Notes under the pieces: model-generated
Seen by the model: the letters and a program-made list of their open reading frames with translations, nothing else
Database searches by the model: none
Told to the model about the DNA's origin: nothing
In this document: positions 31,920 through 39,945 of the stretch, piece by piece
Layout: every line of letters begins with the position of its first letter
How positions within the stretch are numbered: position 1 is the first letter of the stretch
Assembly: GCA_937873455.1 (NCBI GenBank)
Contig: CALMYG010000022.1
Location: forward strand, 1 to 64,000
Origin: an uncultured Verrucomicrobiota bacterium
GTDB taxonomy: Bacteria > Verrucomicrobiota > Kiritimatiellia > CAIVKH01
Reading direction: 5' to 3'
DNA length: 64,000 bases
Made by a program: the position numbers and the translations under genes

Positions 31920-31936
31920 AAGCGGGCGTCCCGCTT
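31920..31936 (+). other. Hairpin in the 5' leader of the DksA-like gene
   Basis: Perfect 7-bp stem (31920-31926 with 31930-31936) with loop CGT, ending 21 nt before the ATG. It is not followed by T residues and ends just before the ribosome site, so it could affect message stability or translation. Confidence 0.4.
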
Positions 31937-31957
31937 GCGAACGGCAGGAATACTACT

Positions 31958-32764
31958 ATGGCAGCGAAATCGTCAAAAAAAGCAAAACCCACCGCCTCCA
32001 AAACCAAGGCCAAGACGGCGAAGAAAAGCGCCCCGGCCAAAAAAGCCGTAAAACCGGCGGCGGCCAAGAAGGCTCCGGCCCGTAAACCCGCTCCTGCTCG
32101 CAAACCGGCGCCTGCTGCCAAAGCCAAAAAGCCTGCCGCCAAGGCGGTTAAGGGTTCCAAGCCGGCAAAAACCGCCAAACCGGCCAAAAAAGCTTCGCCC
32201 AAGGTTGTTGCGTCCATTTCCGCCAAACCGATTATCCGGACCGGACCTTCCATCGCTCCCCGCAATTTCGGAAAATCCCCGATCGCGGCGCTTCGCGGCG
32301 CTCCCGCTCCGGTCAAGTCGGGAAAAGCCAAGCCGTTGAATGCAAAAGAATTGGAGTTTCACCGCGGTTTGCTGCTCAAATTGCGCGACCGGGTGATCGA
32401 CGAAATTTCTTTTTTGGCCAACGACAACCTGAACAAATCGGCCAAAGATAACTCCGGCGATTTGTCCAGCTACAGTTTCCACATGGCGGATCAAGGTTCC
32501 GATAATTTCGACCGCGAATTCGCGGCCAGTCTGCTCAACAACGAGCATGACGTGCTCTACGAAATCGAGGAAGCGCTCCGGCGAATCGATCAGGGCACGT
32601 ATGGCGTTTGTGAAATGAGCGGAGAACCGATCGAGCGCGAACGCCTCAAGGCCCTGCCTTTCGCCCGGTATTCCGTGGCGATTCAAACCGAAATGGAGCG
32701 CGGCAAGCCAAAGTTCCGTCCGTTCCGGCGCAGCGCCAGTATCCAAACACCCGAAGCCTCGTGA
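31958..32764 (+). CDS. DksA/TraR-like protein with histone-H1-like N-terminal tail
   Basis: A 268-residue protein in two parts. Residues 1-85 are almost only Lys, Ala and Pro (repeats such as KKAPARKPAPARKPAPA), like the basic tails of histone H1 or AlgP. Residues about 125-268 resemble DksA: a coiled-coil arm (LEFHRGLLLKLRDRVIDE, EEALRRIDQGTYG) and the C-terminal globular domain. The usual C4 zinc finger is degenerate: YGVCEMSGEPI keeps one cysteine, and the second pair reads YSVAIQ. DksA binds RNA polymerase and, with ppGpp, tunes initiation; whether this protein does so is unknown. lspA follows after 23 nt; a dksA-lspA neighbourhood also occurs in Chlamydia as far as I recall. Confidence 0.8.
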   Translation: MAAKSSKKAKPTASKTKAKTAKKSAPAKKAVKPAAAKKAPARKPAPARKPAPAAKAKKPAAKAVKGSKPAKTAKPAKKASPKVVASISAKPIIRTGPSIAPRNFGKSPIAALRGAPAPVKSGKAKPLNAKELEFHRGLLLKLRDRVIDEISFLANDNLNKSAKDNSGDLSSYSFHMADQGSDNFDREFAASLLNNEHDVLYEIEEALRRIDQGTYGVCEMSGEPIERERLKALPFARYSVAIQTEMERGKPKFRPFRRSASIQTPEAS

Positions 32765-32787
32765 GCCCGGTTCGGAAGCCGTAACCG

Positions 32788-33282
32788 ATGCTGGCCTTGT
32801 GGACAGCCATCCTGGTCACCCTGTCCGACCAGTGGACCAAACACTGGGTTCGCCACGATTTTTATTATGGCGAATCCCGGCCGGTCATCGAAGGTTTCTT
32901 TAATTTCACCTATATCCGAAATACCGGCGCAGCCTGGGGTATCATGGGCGGATACACCCATGTACTCACCGCCATCTCCGTGATCATGCTGATCCTGATG
33001 GTTATCTTTCGCCGGTCCTTTCTGAATAATACCTGGTCGCATCGCCTGGCCCTTGGATTCATGGTGGGCGGTATTGTCGGTAATTTGATGGACCGCTTGC
33101 GGCAGGGCTGGGTCACCGACTTCCTGGATTTCTACATCGGTTCCTGGCACTGGCCCTGCTTTAATATCGCGGATGCGGCGATTTGCGTCGGCGTTGGTAT
33201 TTATCTGCTCACCGGCTTTCTGGATCAGCGCCGTCTGGAGGCCGCGGCGCGGGGCGCGCCGCCCAGTGACCGGGTTGCTTGA
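32788..33282 (+). CDS. lspA: Lipoprotein signal peptidase (signal peptidase II)
   Basis: Inner-membrane aspartyl protease that cleaves the signal peptide of diacylated prolipoproteins before Lol sorting. The 164 residues show four membrane helices and the conserved blocks SDQWTKHWV near 13, RNTGAAWGIM near 44, GGIVGNLMDRL near 94, and the catalytic aspartates D111 (VTDFLDFY) and D129 (NIADAAICVG). The length matches the family. No strong ribosome site precedes ATG 32788; translation may depend on the upstream gene 23 nt away. Confidence 0.94.
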   Translation: MLALWTAILVTLSDQWTKHWVRHDFYYGESRPVIEGFFNFTYIRNTGAAWGIMGGYTHVLTAISVIMLILMVIFRRSFLNNTWSHRLALGFMVGGIVGNLMDRLRQGWVTDFLDFYIGSWHWPCFNIADAAICVGVGIYLLTGFLDQRRLEAAARGAPPSDRVA

Positions 33283-33296
33283 GCGCTGATTCCCTT

Positions 33297-34220
33297 ATGC
33301 CGGCCCGCATGGTAATACTCGTCGGACCCACCGCTTCGGGGAAAACCGATGTCGCGCACATTCTTGCCCGGCGCCTGCGGCTCGCTATTCTCTCCGCGGA
33401 TTCCATGATGATCTACCGCGGTATGAATATCGGAACCGCCAAGCCGAGTTCCGCGGAACTCGAGGCGTTTCAGTATGCGGGAATCGATTTGGTTGACCCG
33501 GATCAGGAATTCAGCGCTCATGCCTATTGGGCGGCGGTCGCTCCGGAAATATCCCCCCCGAAACGTCGGCTGGTGGTCGGAGGAACCGGTCTTTACCTGC
33601 GTGCCTTGCTGGGCGGGCTGGATGACTCCGCCGGCGCGAATACCGCATGGCGCGAAGAAGCGGAAGCGCTGCTTGAGCGTGAAGGATTTGATGCCTTGAA
33701 AACCTGGTGCCGGAAGCGCCGGCCGGAAATTGACCGTGAGCTGCCGGCTGGTGATCTTGGTAATCCCCGGCGATGGATTCGCGCCGTGGAGCGTGAGCGA
33801 CCGGTTGTGTCAAAGCGGATGACGACGCTTGCGGATGACGTGAGGATCTTCGGGCTGAGGCGTGATCGCGAGGATCTCTCCCGACGCATTCGTTTACGCG
33901 TCGAGGCCATGTTCGCCGCCGGTCTGGTGGAAGAGGTTGCGCATTTGCGTAGCACCTATGCTACGCTGTCTTCAACCGCCGCCCGGGCGATTGGATATGC
34001 CGAGGCCATGGCCGTGCTCGACGGAACGGCAAGTCGTGACGAAGCCATGGAAAGGACCGCCACCCGGACGCGACACTATGCGAAGCGGCAAATGACGTGG
34101 TTCCGGCATCAATTGCCGGTCACCTGGGTGGATGTCAGGGAGGATGACGACGCGGAGAGCATTGCTTCACACGTCGCGGAAGGCCTGTCCGGTACCCCGG
34201 GCGAACCATCGGATTCATGA
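33297..34220 (+). CDS. miaA: tRNA dimethylallyltransferase MiaA
   Basis: Adds a dimethylallyl group to adenosine-37 of tRNAs reading UNN codons. The 307 residues have the P-loop GPTASGKTDVA (about 10), the conserved LSADSMMIYRGMNIGTAKP near 31, GGTGLYLRALLGG near 93, and the TRHYAKRQMTWFRH motif near 258. ATG 33297 is used; a TTG at 33279 that overlaps the lspA stop as TTGA would add six residues and is plausible given how often that junction occurs here. The 3' end overlaps hflX as ATGA. Confidence 0.95.
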   Translation: MPARMVILVGPTASGKTDVAHILARRLRLAILSADSMMIYRGMNIGTAKPSSAELEAFQYAGIDLVDPDQEFSAHAYWAAVAPEISPPKRRLVVGGTGLYLRALLGGLDDSAGANTAWREEAEALLEREGFDALKTWCRKRRPEIDRELPAGDLGNPRRWIRAVERERPVVSKRMTTLADDVRIFGLRRDREDLSRRIRLRVEAMFAAGLVEEVAHLRSTYATLSSTAARAIGYAEAMAVLDGTASRDEAMERTATRTRHYAKRQMTWFRHQLPVTWVDVREDDDAESIASHVAEGLSGTPGEPSDS

Positions 34221-35548
34221 GACGGAATATGGAGAAAACGATCGAAATCAAGTCAACGGATCGGGAAACGGTATTGCTGGTGGGCGTCTGTCTCGATCGC
34301 TTTGCCGATCCGACGTCGCAGGAATCGCTGGATGAACTGGCCCAGTTGTGCGAGACCGCCGGGGCGGTTGTGGAAGCTTCCCTGGTTTGCCGGATCAGCC
34401 GCCCGAACGCCGGGACCTTGATCGGCGAAGGCAAGGCCAACGAAATCGGCGCCATGGTCAAAGAACGCGGCATTGCCACCGTGGTCTTCGACGAAGAACT
34501 CACGCCCGCCCAAGGCCGGAACCTGGAAAAAATCTTCGGAACCAAAGTGGTGGATCGCACCCAGGTGATTCTCGACATTTTCGCCCAGCACGCGCGGACA
34601 TCCGAGGGGCGATTGCAAATCGAATTGGCCCAGTTGGAGTATCTGTTGCCGCGTCTGCGGCGGATGTGGACGCACTTGGAGCGACAAAAGGGCGGCATCG
34701 GCATGCATGGTCCCGGCGAAAAGCAGCTCGAAATGGATCGTCGTCGTATTGTCGAAGACATCCAGCGGCATCGCCGACGGTTAAACGAGGTGCAAAAGCG
34801 CCGTTCCGAACAACGCCGCGGTCGCCGTCGCCACGGTTGGGCCTTGATCTCCCTGGTCGGGTACACGAATGCCGGGAAATCCACCTTGATCAACGCCTTG
34901 ACCCAGGCCGGGGTGCTGGCCTACGACAAATTGTTCGCCACGCTCGATCCTACCACCCGGCAGCTCAAGCTGCCCAATCATCAACTGGCCCTGTTGACCG
35001 ACACCGTCGGCTTCATCCGAAAGCTGCCCCATCACCTGGTTGAATCCTTCAAGGCGACCCTGGAAGAGGTGGTCGAGGCCGACTTGCTCGTACATGTCAT
35101 TGATACCGCTCATCCCCAGGTCTTCCATCATATTGATGCGGTTCATCAGGTCCTTGGCGAGCTGGGCGTACACGACAAAACCATCGTTCCGGTATTCAAT
35201 AAAATCGATGATCCGCAATCGGCGGTCAATCTCCCCGGCTTGCGGGCCCGTTTTCCCGGGTCGGTGGAAATTTCCGCGCGCCGTGGCGATGGGCTTGACG
35301 CCCTTCGGATTCATCTGGCCGATTTGCTGCGACGCCGCCGTGAGCGTCAGCGCTTGCGCATTCCGCTGCAGGAAGGCAAACTGCTGGCCATGCTTAAGAC
35401 CAGCGCTTCCATCTACGCGACCGATTACGAAGAGGAATCCGTTATTATTGAGGCGGCGGTTCCGGTGACCATGAACGGTATCTTTGCCGCATATCGAATG
35501 GATTCACTTCCGGTTTCCCCGGATGAGGAGAATGCACGTGACGCCTGA
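34217..35548 (+). CDS. hflX: GTPase HflX
   Basis: Ribosome-associated GTPase that rescues or splits stalled ribosomes under stress. The 443 residues contain the HflX N-domain (about 15-130, with LIGEGKANEIGAMV), a basic coiled linker, and the G domain: G1 GYTNAGKSTLINAL near 214, G3 DTVGFIRKLPHHLVESF near 262 and G4 NKID near 329. The C-terminal extension is short. The start ATG overlaps the miaA stop, a neighbour pairing (miaA-hflX) also known from proteobacteria, though without hfq between them here. Confidence 0.95.
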   Translation: MRRNMEKTIEIKSTDRETVLLVGVCLDRFADPTSQESLDELAQLCETAGAVVEASLVCRISRPNAGTLIGEGKANEIGAMVKERGIATVVFDEELTPAQGRNLEKIFGTKVVDRTQVILDIFAQHARTSEGRLQIELAQLEYLLPRLRRMWTHLERQKGGIGMHGPGEKQLEMDRRRIVEDIQRHRRRLNEVQKRRSEQRRGRRRHGWALISLVGYTNAGKSTLINALTQAGVLAYDKLFATLDPTTRQLKLPNHQLALLTDTVGFIRKLPHHLVESFKATLEEVVEADLLVHVIDTAHPQVFHHIDAVHQVLGELGVHDKTIVPVFNKIDDPQSAVNLPGLRARFPGSVEISARRGDGLDALRIHLADLLRRRRERQRLRIPLQEGKLLAMLKTSASIYATDYEEESVIIEAAVPVTMNGIFAAYRMDSLPVSPDEENARDA

Positions 35549-36347
35549 GGCTTCCATGCCGGATGCGGGCGCGGTCATGGTCGGAACCGGTACGATGCCG
35601 GCAGCCCGTAAAATCATCGAATATCCCTTGAGTCCGCGGCGCATCAAGGACCTGCCCGAGCAACAACGGCCGCGCGAAACATTCGATCGCGACGGCCCGG
35701 AGCAGGTGAACGACCGGGTCCTGCTGGCCATTTTGATTCGGAATGGTATTCCGGGTCATAGTGCGGTGGATATCGCCGACGACTTGTTGAATCGATTTGG
35801 CTCCCTGCCGGCATTGGCCCGGGAGCCGGTCGAGGAAATCGCCCGAATTCCCGGTATGGGCAAAGTCAAAGCACAGATCATCAAGGCCGCGTTGGAGCTT
35901 AGCCGTCGGCTTCCGGTTGCGACGGCGGGTGAACGGGTCGAGGTGCGAACCCCGGGCGACGCCGCCCGGTTAATCCGTAGCGATGCCGCCTTGCTGGAGG
36001 TTGAGCAATTTTGGGTTATCCTGCTCGACACCAAATACCGGTTGCGCCGCCCGCCGGTTTCCGTGTCCAAGGGCATTCTCGATGCCTGCCTGGTGCATCC
36101 GCGCGAGGTGTTTAAGGAGGCGATTCGCGCCTGCGCCGCCGCCGTCGTGCTGGTGCACAACCATCCCTCCGGAGATTCCGCCCCCTCCCGGGAGGATCTC
36201 AAACTCACCCGTCAACTTATTGAAGTCGGACGCATCATGGACATCGAAGTCCTCGATCATGTGATCGTCGGCGCCATCAACGACCGCAATCCATCCGGAT
36301 TCACCTCCCTGCGCGAATCCGGCTTGGTTTCTTTTTCGGAGTCCTGA
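35538..36347 (+). CDS. radC: RadC family protein (JAB/MPN+ domain)
   Basis: A 269-residue protein of uncertain function; the historical link with DNA repair is not firm. It has a helix-hairpin-helix segment (IARIPGMGKVKAQIIKAALEL, about 95-120, given here in two overlapping halves: IARIPGMGKVK and KAQIIKAALEL) and the metal-binding JAMM motif VHNHPSGDSAPSRED near 206 with its upstream glutamate region. GTG 35538 has GAGGAG at a 7-nt spacing and is preferred; ATG 35532 is only 1 nt from that site. The 5' end overlaps hflX by 11 nt, and lpxA starts 3 nt after the stop. Confidence 0.88.
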   Translation: MTPEASMPDAGAVMVGTGTMPAARKIIEYPLSPRRIKDLPEQQRPRETFDRDGPEQVNDRVLLAILIRNGIPGHSAVDIADDLLNRFGSLPALAREPVEEIARIPGMGKVKAQIIKAALELSRRLPVATAGERVEVRTPGDAARLIRSDAALLEVEQFWVILLDTKYRLRRPPVSVSKGILDACLVHPREVFKEAIRACAAAVVLVHNHPSGDSAPSREDLKLTRQLIEVGRIMDIEVLDHVIVGAINDRNPSGFTSLRESGLVSFSES

Positions 36348-36350
36348 ACC

Positions 36351-37145
36351 ATGCATGTACATGCCACTGCCGTGATTGATCCCGCCGCCACGATTGGAGC
36401 GAATGTCCGGATTGGACCCGGGGTTGTCGTCGGACCCGACGTAACCATCGGGCCTGATACCGTGATTGGTCCGCACGCGGTAATCCACCCTTATACCACC
36501 TTGGGCCCGGGTTGCCGTATTCATGCCGGCGCGGTCATCGGCGATATCCCCCAGGATTTAGCGTTTAAGGATGTGGTCAGCCGGGTCCGCATCGGCGCGC
36601 GGTGCATCCTGCGCGAGGGCGTAACCATTCACCGTGGAACCAAGGAGGCTTCCGAGACTGTGGTCGGTGATGATTGTTATCTCATGGCCAACAGCCATCT
36701 TGCCCATAACGTGAAGCTGGGAAACCGGGTGATCCTGGCCAATGGCGTCTTGCTCGGCGGCTATGTGGAAATCGATGACGGCGCCTTTGTCAGCGGCAAT
36801 GCGGTGGTGCATCAATTTTGCCGGATCGGACGCCTGGCCATGGTCGGAGGGATCAGCGGTGTCGGAAAAGATGTTCCTCCTTTTTGCATGACGCGCAGCG
36901 GTTCGGTCAATACCGTCATCGGACTAAACATCGTCGGCCTTCGCCGCAACGGGTTTTCCCCGGAGCAGCGTCAGATGATTCGCGCCTGCTTTCATACTGT
37001 TTATCGCGAGGGGCTGAATGTATCCCAAGCGGTTGACGTCCTGAAGAGTCGTACCGACCCGCTTGCCCGGGAGTGGGCCGACTTCATCAGCCAGGCCAAG
37101 CGCGGTATCTGCAAAGGGTCGTTCCTCGGCGCGGATGAGGAATAA
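36351..37145 (+). CDS. lpxA: UDP-N-acetylglucosamine O-acyltransferase LpxA
   Basis: First enzyme of lipid A synthesis, attaching a 3-hydroxyacyl chain from ACP to UDP-GlcNAc. The 264 residues form a left-handed beta-helix of hexapeptide repeats (about 1-185), with the catalytic histidine in NSHLAHN (H119), the acyl-chain region GNAVVHQFCRIG and the C-terminal helical domain starting at LNIVGLRRNGFSPEQ. The length and C-terminal domain identify LpxA rather than LpxD. No other early lpx gene is nearby, whereas E. coli has lpxD-fabZ-lpxA-lpxB together. It ends 2 nt from the convergent 47-codon ORF. Confidence 0.94.
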   Translation: MHVHATAVIDPAATIGANVRIGPGVVVGPDVTIGPDTVIGPHAVIHPYTTLGPGCRIHAGAVIGDIPQDLAFKDVVSRVRIGARCILREGVTIHRGTKEASETVVGDDCYLMANSHLAHNVKLGNRVILANGVLLGGYVEIDDGAFVSGNAVVHQFCRIGRLAMVGGISGVGKDVPPFCMTRSGSVNTVIGLNIVGLRRNGFSPEQRQMIRACFHTVYREGLNVSQAVDVLKSRTDPLAREWADFISQAKRGICKGSFLGADEE

Positions 37146-37147
37146 GT

Positions 37148-37291
37148 TCAACCGCCTTGGTAGAGGTGCAGCGAGATGAGAACCAGGGCAAATGCAACCA
37201 TAAGCATGATGGCAAAAAGCTGATTGCGCTTGGCCTCGCGAGCATTGGCGGTTTGCGGTTCCAACATGATGGCGCGTAGACTTTTTTTCAT
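37148..37291 (-). CDS. Small single-pass membrane protein, 47 residues
   Basis: An unrecognised short gene. ATG 37291 has AAGGAG 10 nt upstream. The product begins MKKSLRAIMLEPQTANAR, has a basic juxtamembrane stretch EAKRNQ, and then one hydrophobic helix of about 20 residues (LFAIMLMVAFALVLISLHLY) ending in QGG. The positive-inside rule predicts the N-terminus in the cytosol. It is convergent with lpxA, 2 nt between stops, and divergent from the PDZ-protein gene across 180 nt. The good ribosome site and clear topology make it likely real; function is unknown. Confidence 0.6.
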   Translation of the reverse strand: MKKSLRAIMLEPQTANAREAKRNQLFAIMLMVAFALVLISLHLYQGG

Positions 37292-37471
37292 GGTTTTATT
37301 ACTCCTTTACGAATGATCCCATGTAGATCGTGAGGCAAGGGCGCCACGTGCGCTATCGGTAGGGCTGCCGCAATCCATGATAGGTAAATTTCCTACCACG
37401 GGTCAGATTTAGGCAGGTAACGGCAAGGTTTGTGTTTGAACGATTCATTGATCTGCGGGTACTAAAGCACC

Positions 37472-38185
37472 ATGCGTTGGATTTTCATTGTTGGGCTCCT
37501 GTCATGGAGTGGTTATCCGGTCGCGGCCGATTCCGTGCGCTTTGGTTGGAATGATGCCGGCGTAGCGGTCACCGTGGATGATCAACCGGCCAATCGCGTC
37601 TTGGAGGTGATATCCGCGGCAACCGGAATCCCCATCGTGCTCGATCCGGCAAATGACACACGACTCAATGGCACCTACCGGAAGCGAACCCTGGAGGAGC
37701 TGTTGCTTGATCTTTCCCCCGGCATGGTTATTCAGTATCGGTTCGATGATCGGCTAAATACCCACATCATCGACCGGGTATACAGTTCCTCCATGGCCGA
37801 CCCTGAACTCAAGCAGAGTCAACTGCGGGAATTGGTGATCAGCCGGGAGCGGTTGGAGCAGGGGATTGTTCCGCCGATGAATCGCCCCTTGCGTTATTCG
37901 GGAATTGGCGCGGCCATCCAACCCACCAGCGATCAAACCGGCATTTTTCTCCAGCCGCTATCGCCGTCCGCTCCGGCGGCCCGCGCCGGGATCAAGCTGG
38001 GGGATGTGGTTGTCGCTGTAGACGGACGTGCCATCAACAGTTTCACCAATGTCGCCGATATTGCCGCCGCGATACGCGGCCCGGAAAACTCCGATGTGGA
38101 ACTCACGATCCGTTATCCTGATGGGACGACCCGATTGCGCCCCGTTCGTCGCGAGGTGTTTACCTGGGAACCGCCTGCGCCGTAA
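37472..38185 (+). CDS. Exported protein with secretin-N-like and PDZ domains
   Basis: A 237-residue exported protein. A signal peptide covers about residues 1-19 (ending VAA). Residues about 30-88 resemble the short STN/secretin N-domain (VTVDDQPANRVLEVISAATG, then LNGTYRKRTLEELLLDL), as in TonB receptors and type II/IV secretins. Residues about 145-230 form a PDZ domain (SPSAPAARAGIKLGDVVVAV, DGRAINSFTNVADIAAAIRG). There is no protease domain. The mix recalls GspC-like or secretin-associated adaptors, but no secretion genes are nearby, so this stays a domain-level call. Confidence 0.7.
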   Translation: MRWIFIVGLLSWSGYPVAADSVRFGWNDAGVAVTVDDQPANRVLEVISAATGIPIVLDPANDTRLNGTYRKRTLEELLLDLSPGMVIQYRFDDRLNTHIIDRVYSSSMADPELKQSQLRELVISRERLEQGIVPPMNRPLRYSGIGAAIQPTSDQTGIFLQPLSPSAPAARAGIKLGDVVVAVDGRAINSFTNVADIAAAIRGPENSDVELTIRYPDGTTRLRPVRREVFTWEPPAP

Positions 38186-38241
38186 GTCCAGAAACAACGC
38201 ATCCTCGATCCCTCGGTGGATGGTGATTGATTAATCTTGTC

Positions 38242-38268
38242 TCGTGTATGCCATTTGTGTATACACGA
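38242..38268 (+). promoter_or_regulatory. Palindromic operator candidate for vapBC
   Basis: A perfect 10-bp palindrome GTGTATACAC (38257-38266) lies 5 nt before the antitoxin ATG. A wider 8-bp inverted repeat, TCGTGTAT (38242-38249) with ATACACGA (38261-38268), overlaps it. Antitoxin-toxin complexes commonly autoregulate at such sites. Confidence 0.6.
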
Positions 38269-38271
38269 ATC

Positions 38272-38505
38272 ATGAAGACAATCACCTTGGATGATGAAGC
38301 CTATGCCTTGTTGAAGTCGTGGAAACGGTCGGGTCGGGAGTCGTTTTCCTCGGTAGTGAAGCAGGTTGTACCCAAGCCGGGAACTCTGGGCGCTTTGTTG
38401 GGATTCGTTGAGAAAAACGCCCCGTGTGCTCCTGAACGCGATGAAGCGATGGAAAGCGCGATCGAGGATCGATCCGCTACCAAGGAAAATCCATGGACTA
38501 TGTAG
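38272..38505 (+). CDS. vapB: VapB-like antitoxin
   Basis: A 77-residue antitoxin. MKTITLDDEAYALLKSWKR, followed by RESFSSVVKQVV, is the ribbon-helix-helix-like N-terminus of the VapB family related to Pfam VAPB_antitox. The C-terminal half (ending KENPWTM) would wrap the toxin. The frame is open back to 38227, but ATG 38272 starts the conserved part directly after the operator palindrome. It overlaps the toxin gene by 13 nt, the usual coupling. Confidence 0.8.
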   Translation: MKTITLDDEAYALLKSWKRSGRESFSSVVKQVVPKPGTLGALLGFVEKNAPCAPERDEAMESAIEDRSATKENPWTM

Positions 38506-38891
38506 CCGACACGACGTTTCTGGTCGGGCTGTGGCGGCGCCAATCGTGGGCACTGGACTTTGCCCAGCATGAGTCCGGCAAGAGTCTGGGCTTGCCTTGG
38601 GTCGTGTTGAGTGAGTTCTGGCACGGCGCGACCGTTGCCGGACATGATCCCCGTCGCGTCGAAGCCTTTCTTCGTTTGGGCATACCCTTGCTGGATCCGG
38701 TTCCGGTTATTCCGCTATACGCGCGGCTCTGCGCGGATGTCCAAAAGACCAAAGCCTACCGGGCCATCAGTCAGAATGATCTATGGATTGGCGCCTGTGC
38801 ACTTGCCGCAAACCGCCCGCTGGTTACGCGTAACCAGCGACATTTCCATCTCATCCCGGACCTCAACCTGAAGGTCTTGTCCGCCGCGTGA
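38493..38891 (+). CDS. vapC: VapC-like PIN-domain toxin
   Basis: A 132-residue PIN-domain ribonuclease of a type II toxin-antitoxin pair; relatives cleave tRNA or rRNA. Acidic residues expected at the active site are D6 (YVADTTFLVGL), E41 (VVLSEFWHG) and D96 (SQNDLWIGACAL). The usual fourth motif TRNxxDF reads TRNQRHF, so its acidic residue is replaced by histidine; three metal ligands remain. The gene overlaps the antitoxin by 13 nt. The pair is flanked by housekeeping genes with no phage or transposon remnants. Confidence 0.85.
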   Translation: MDYVADTTFLVGLWRRQSWALDFAQHESGKSLGLPWVVLSEFWHGATVAGHDPRRVEAFLRLGIPLLDPVPVIPLYARLCADVQKTKAYRAISQNDLWIGACALAANRPLVTRNQRHFHLIPDLNLKVLSAA

Positions 38892-39029
38892 TGATTGAGA
38901 CGTTCTGTTTCTTTGATCATGTCTAAAACGAATCGGGTATGCGAATCCCGGTAAGAGTGTGACCATCAACAATCCATCTTGAGACGCGGGACGGGTTGCG
39001 GTACGGTGTTGGGATGGTGAAGGAGCAGG

Positions 39030-39554
39030 ATGAATCGATTTGAGTTAAAAGAACGCGTGGTGAAGCGCGCGCTGCTGCACGGTACGTTTACGCTTCGCTC
39101 CGGCGCGGTTTCAAACGTTTATTTTGACAAGTACCGGTTTGAATCCGATCCCGGTTTATTGGCAGCCATTTCCAGGGAAATGGCGCCTTTGGTGCCGGGC
39201 GGGGCGGAGGTGTTGGCTGGTCTGGAGATGGGCGGAATTCCGGTGGCGACGATGCTCGGCCAGCAGACCGGATTGCCGGTGGCGTTTGTCCGCAAAAAAG
39301 CGAAGGATTACGGTACCTGCCAGTTGGCGGAAGGGTGCGATATCAAGGGGCGCCGGGTGGTGGTGGTGGAGGATGTCGTGACTTCCGGCGGACAAATTCT
39401 ACTCTCCGTCGCGGACTTGCGGGCCTTGGGCGCGGAGATCACGGATGTTGTTTGCGTAATTGACCGCGAGGCCGGCGGCGTGGAACATCTCGCCAAGGAC
39501 GGCCTGAAGCTGCATGCCTTGTTCACCATGTCGGAGTTGTTACCAAAGCCATGA
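39030..39554 (+). CDS. pyrE: Orotate phosphoribosyltransferase
   Basis: Makes orotidine 5'-phosphate from orotate and PRPP in pyrimidine synthesis. The 174 residues are at the short end for the family and include the N-terminal LLHGTFTLRSGAVSNVYFDKY motif region (given as LLHGTFTLRSG and VSNVYFDKY), VAFVRKKAKDYGT near 85 and the PRPP loop VVVVEDVVTSGGQ near 109. AAGGAGCAGG precedes ATG 39030. The stop overlaps the next start as ATGA. Confidence 0.94.
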   Translation: MNRFELKERVVKRALLHGTFTLRSGAVSNVYFDKYRFESDPGLLAAISREMAPLVPGGAEVLAGLEMGGIPVATMLGQQTGLPVAFVRKKAKDYGTCQLAEGCDIKGRRVVVVEDVVTSGGQILLSVADLRALGAEITDVVCVIDREAGGVEHLAKDGLKLHALFTMSELLPKP

Positions 39555-39943
39555 GCACGATCTTTACCAAAATCCTGAGCGGGGAAGTTCCCTGTCACCG
39601 CATCGCCGAGGACGAACGTTATTTTGCGTTCCTGGATATCCGCCCGGTCCGGCCCGGCCATACGTTGGTGATTCCGAAGCAAGAAGTGGACTACCTGTTT
39701 GATATGGAAGATGAACCGTTGGGCGGGATCATGATTTTTTCCAAGCGGATCGCCCGCGCACTGAAGCAGGTGGTGCCCTGCGCGAAAGTGGGGGTGATGG
39801 TGGCCGGCTTGGAAGTGCGCCATGCCCATGTGCATCTGATTCCTTTTCATGCGATCAGTGACCTCAGCTTCGCCAACGCACGGGCCGAGGAGCCGGCCAC
39901 GCTGGCCGCGTTGGCGGATAAAATCCGGACCGCGATGGAGTAA
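39551..39943 (+). CDS. HIT family nucleotide-binding hydrolase
   Basis: A 130-residue histidine-triad protein that binds purine nucleotides and hydrolyses phosphoramidates or dinucleotides. IFTKILSGEVPCHRIAEDE at the N-terminus and HAHVHLIPF near 100 are the family marks; the triad histidines are all present. Start overlaps pyrE as ATGA and queD follows 2 nt after the stop, so pyrE-hit-queD form one transcription unit. The in vivo substrate cannot be told from sequence. Confidence 0.9.
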   Translation: MSTIFTKILSGEVPCHRIAEDERYFAFLDIRPVRPGHTLVIPKQEVDYLFDMEDEPLGGIMIFSKRIARALKQVVPCAKVGVMVAGLEVRHAHVHLIPFHAISDLSFANARAEEPATLAALADKIRTAME

Positions 39944-39945
39944 CC

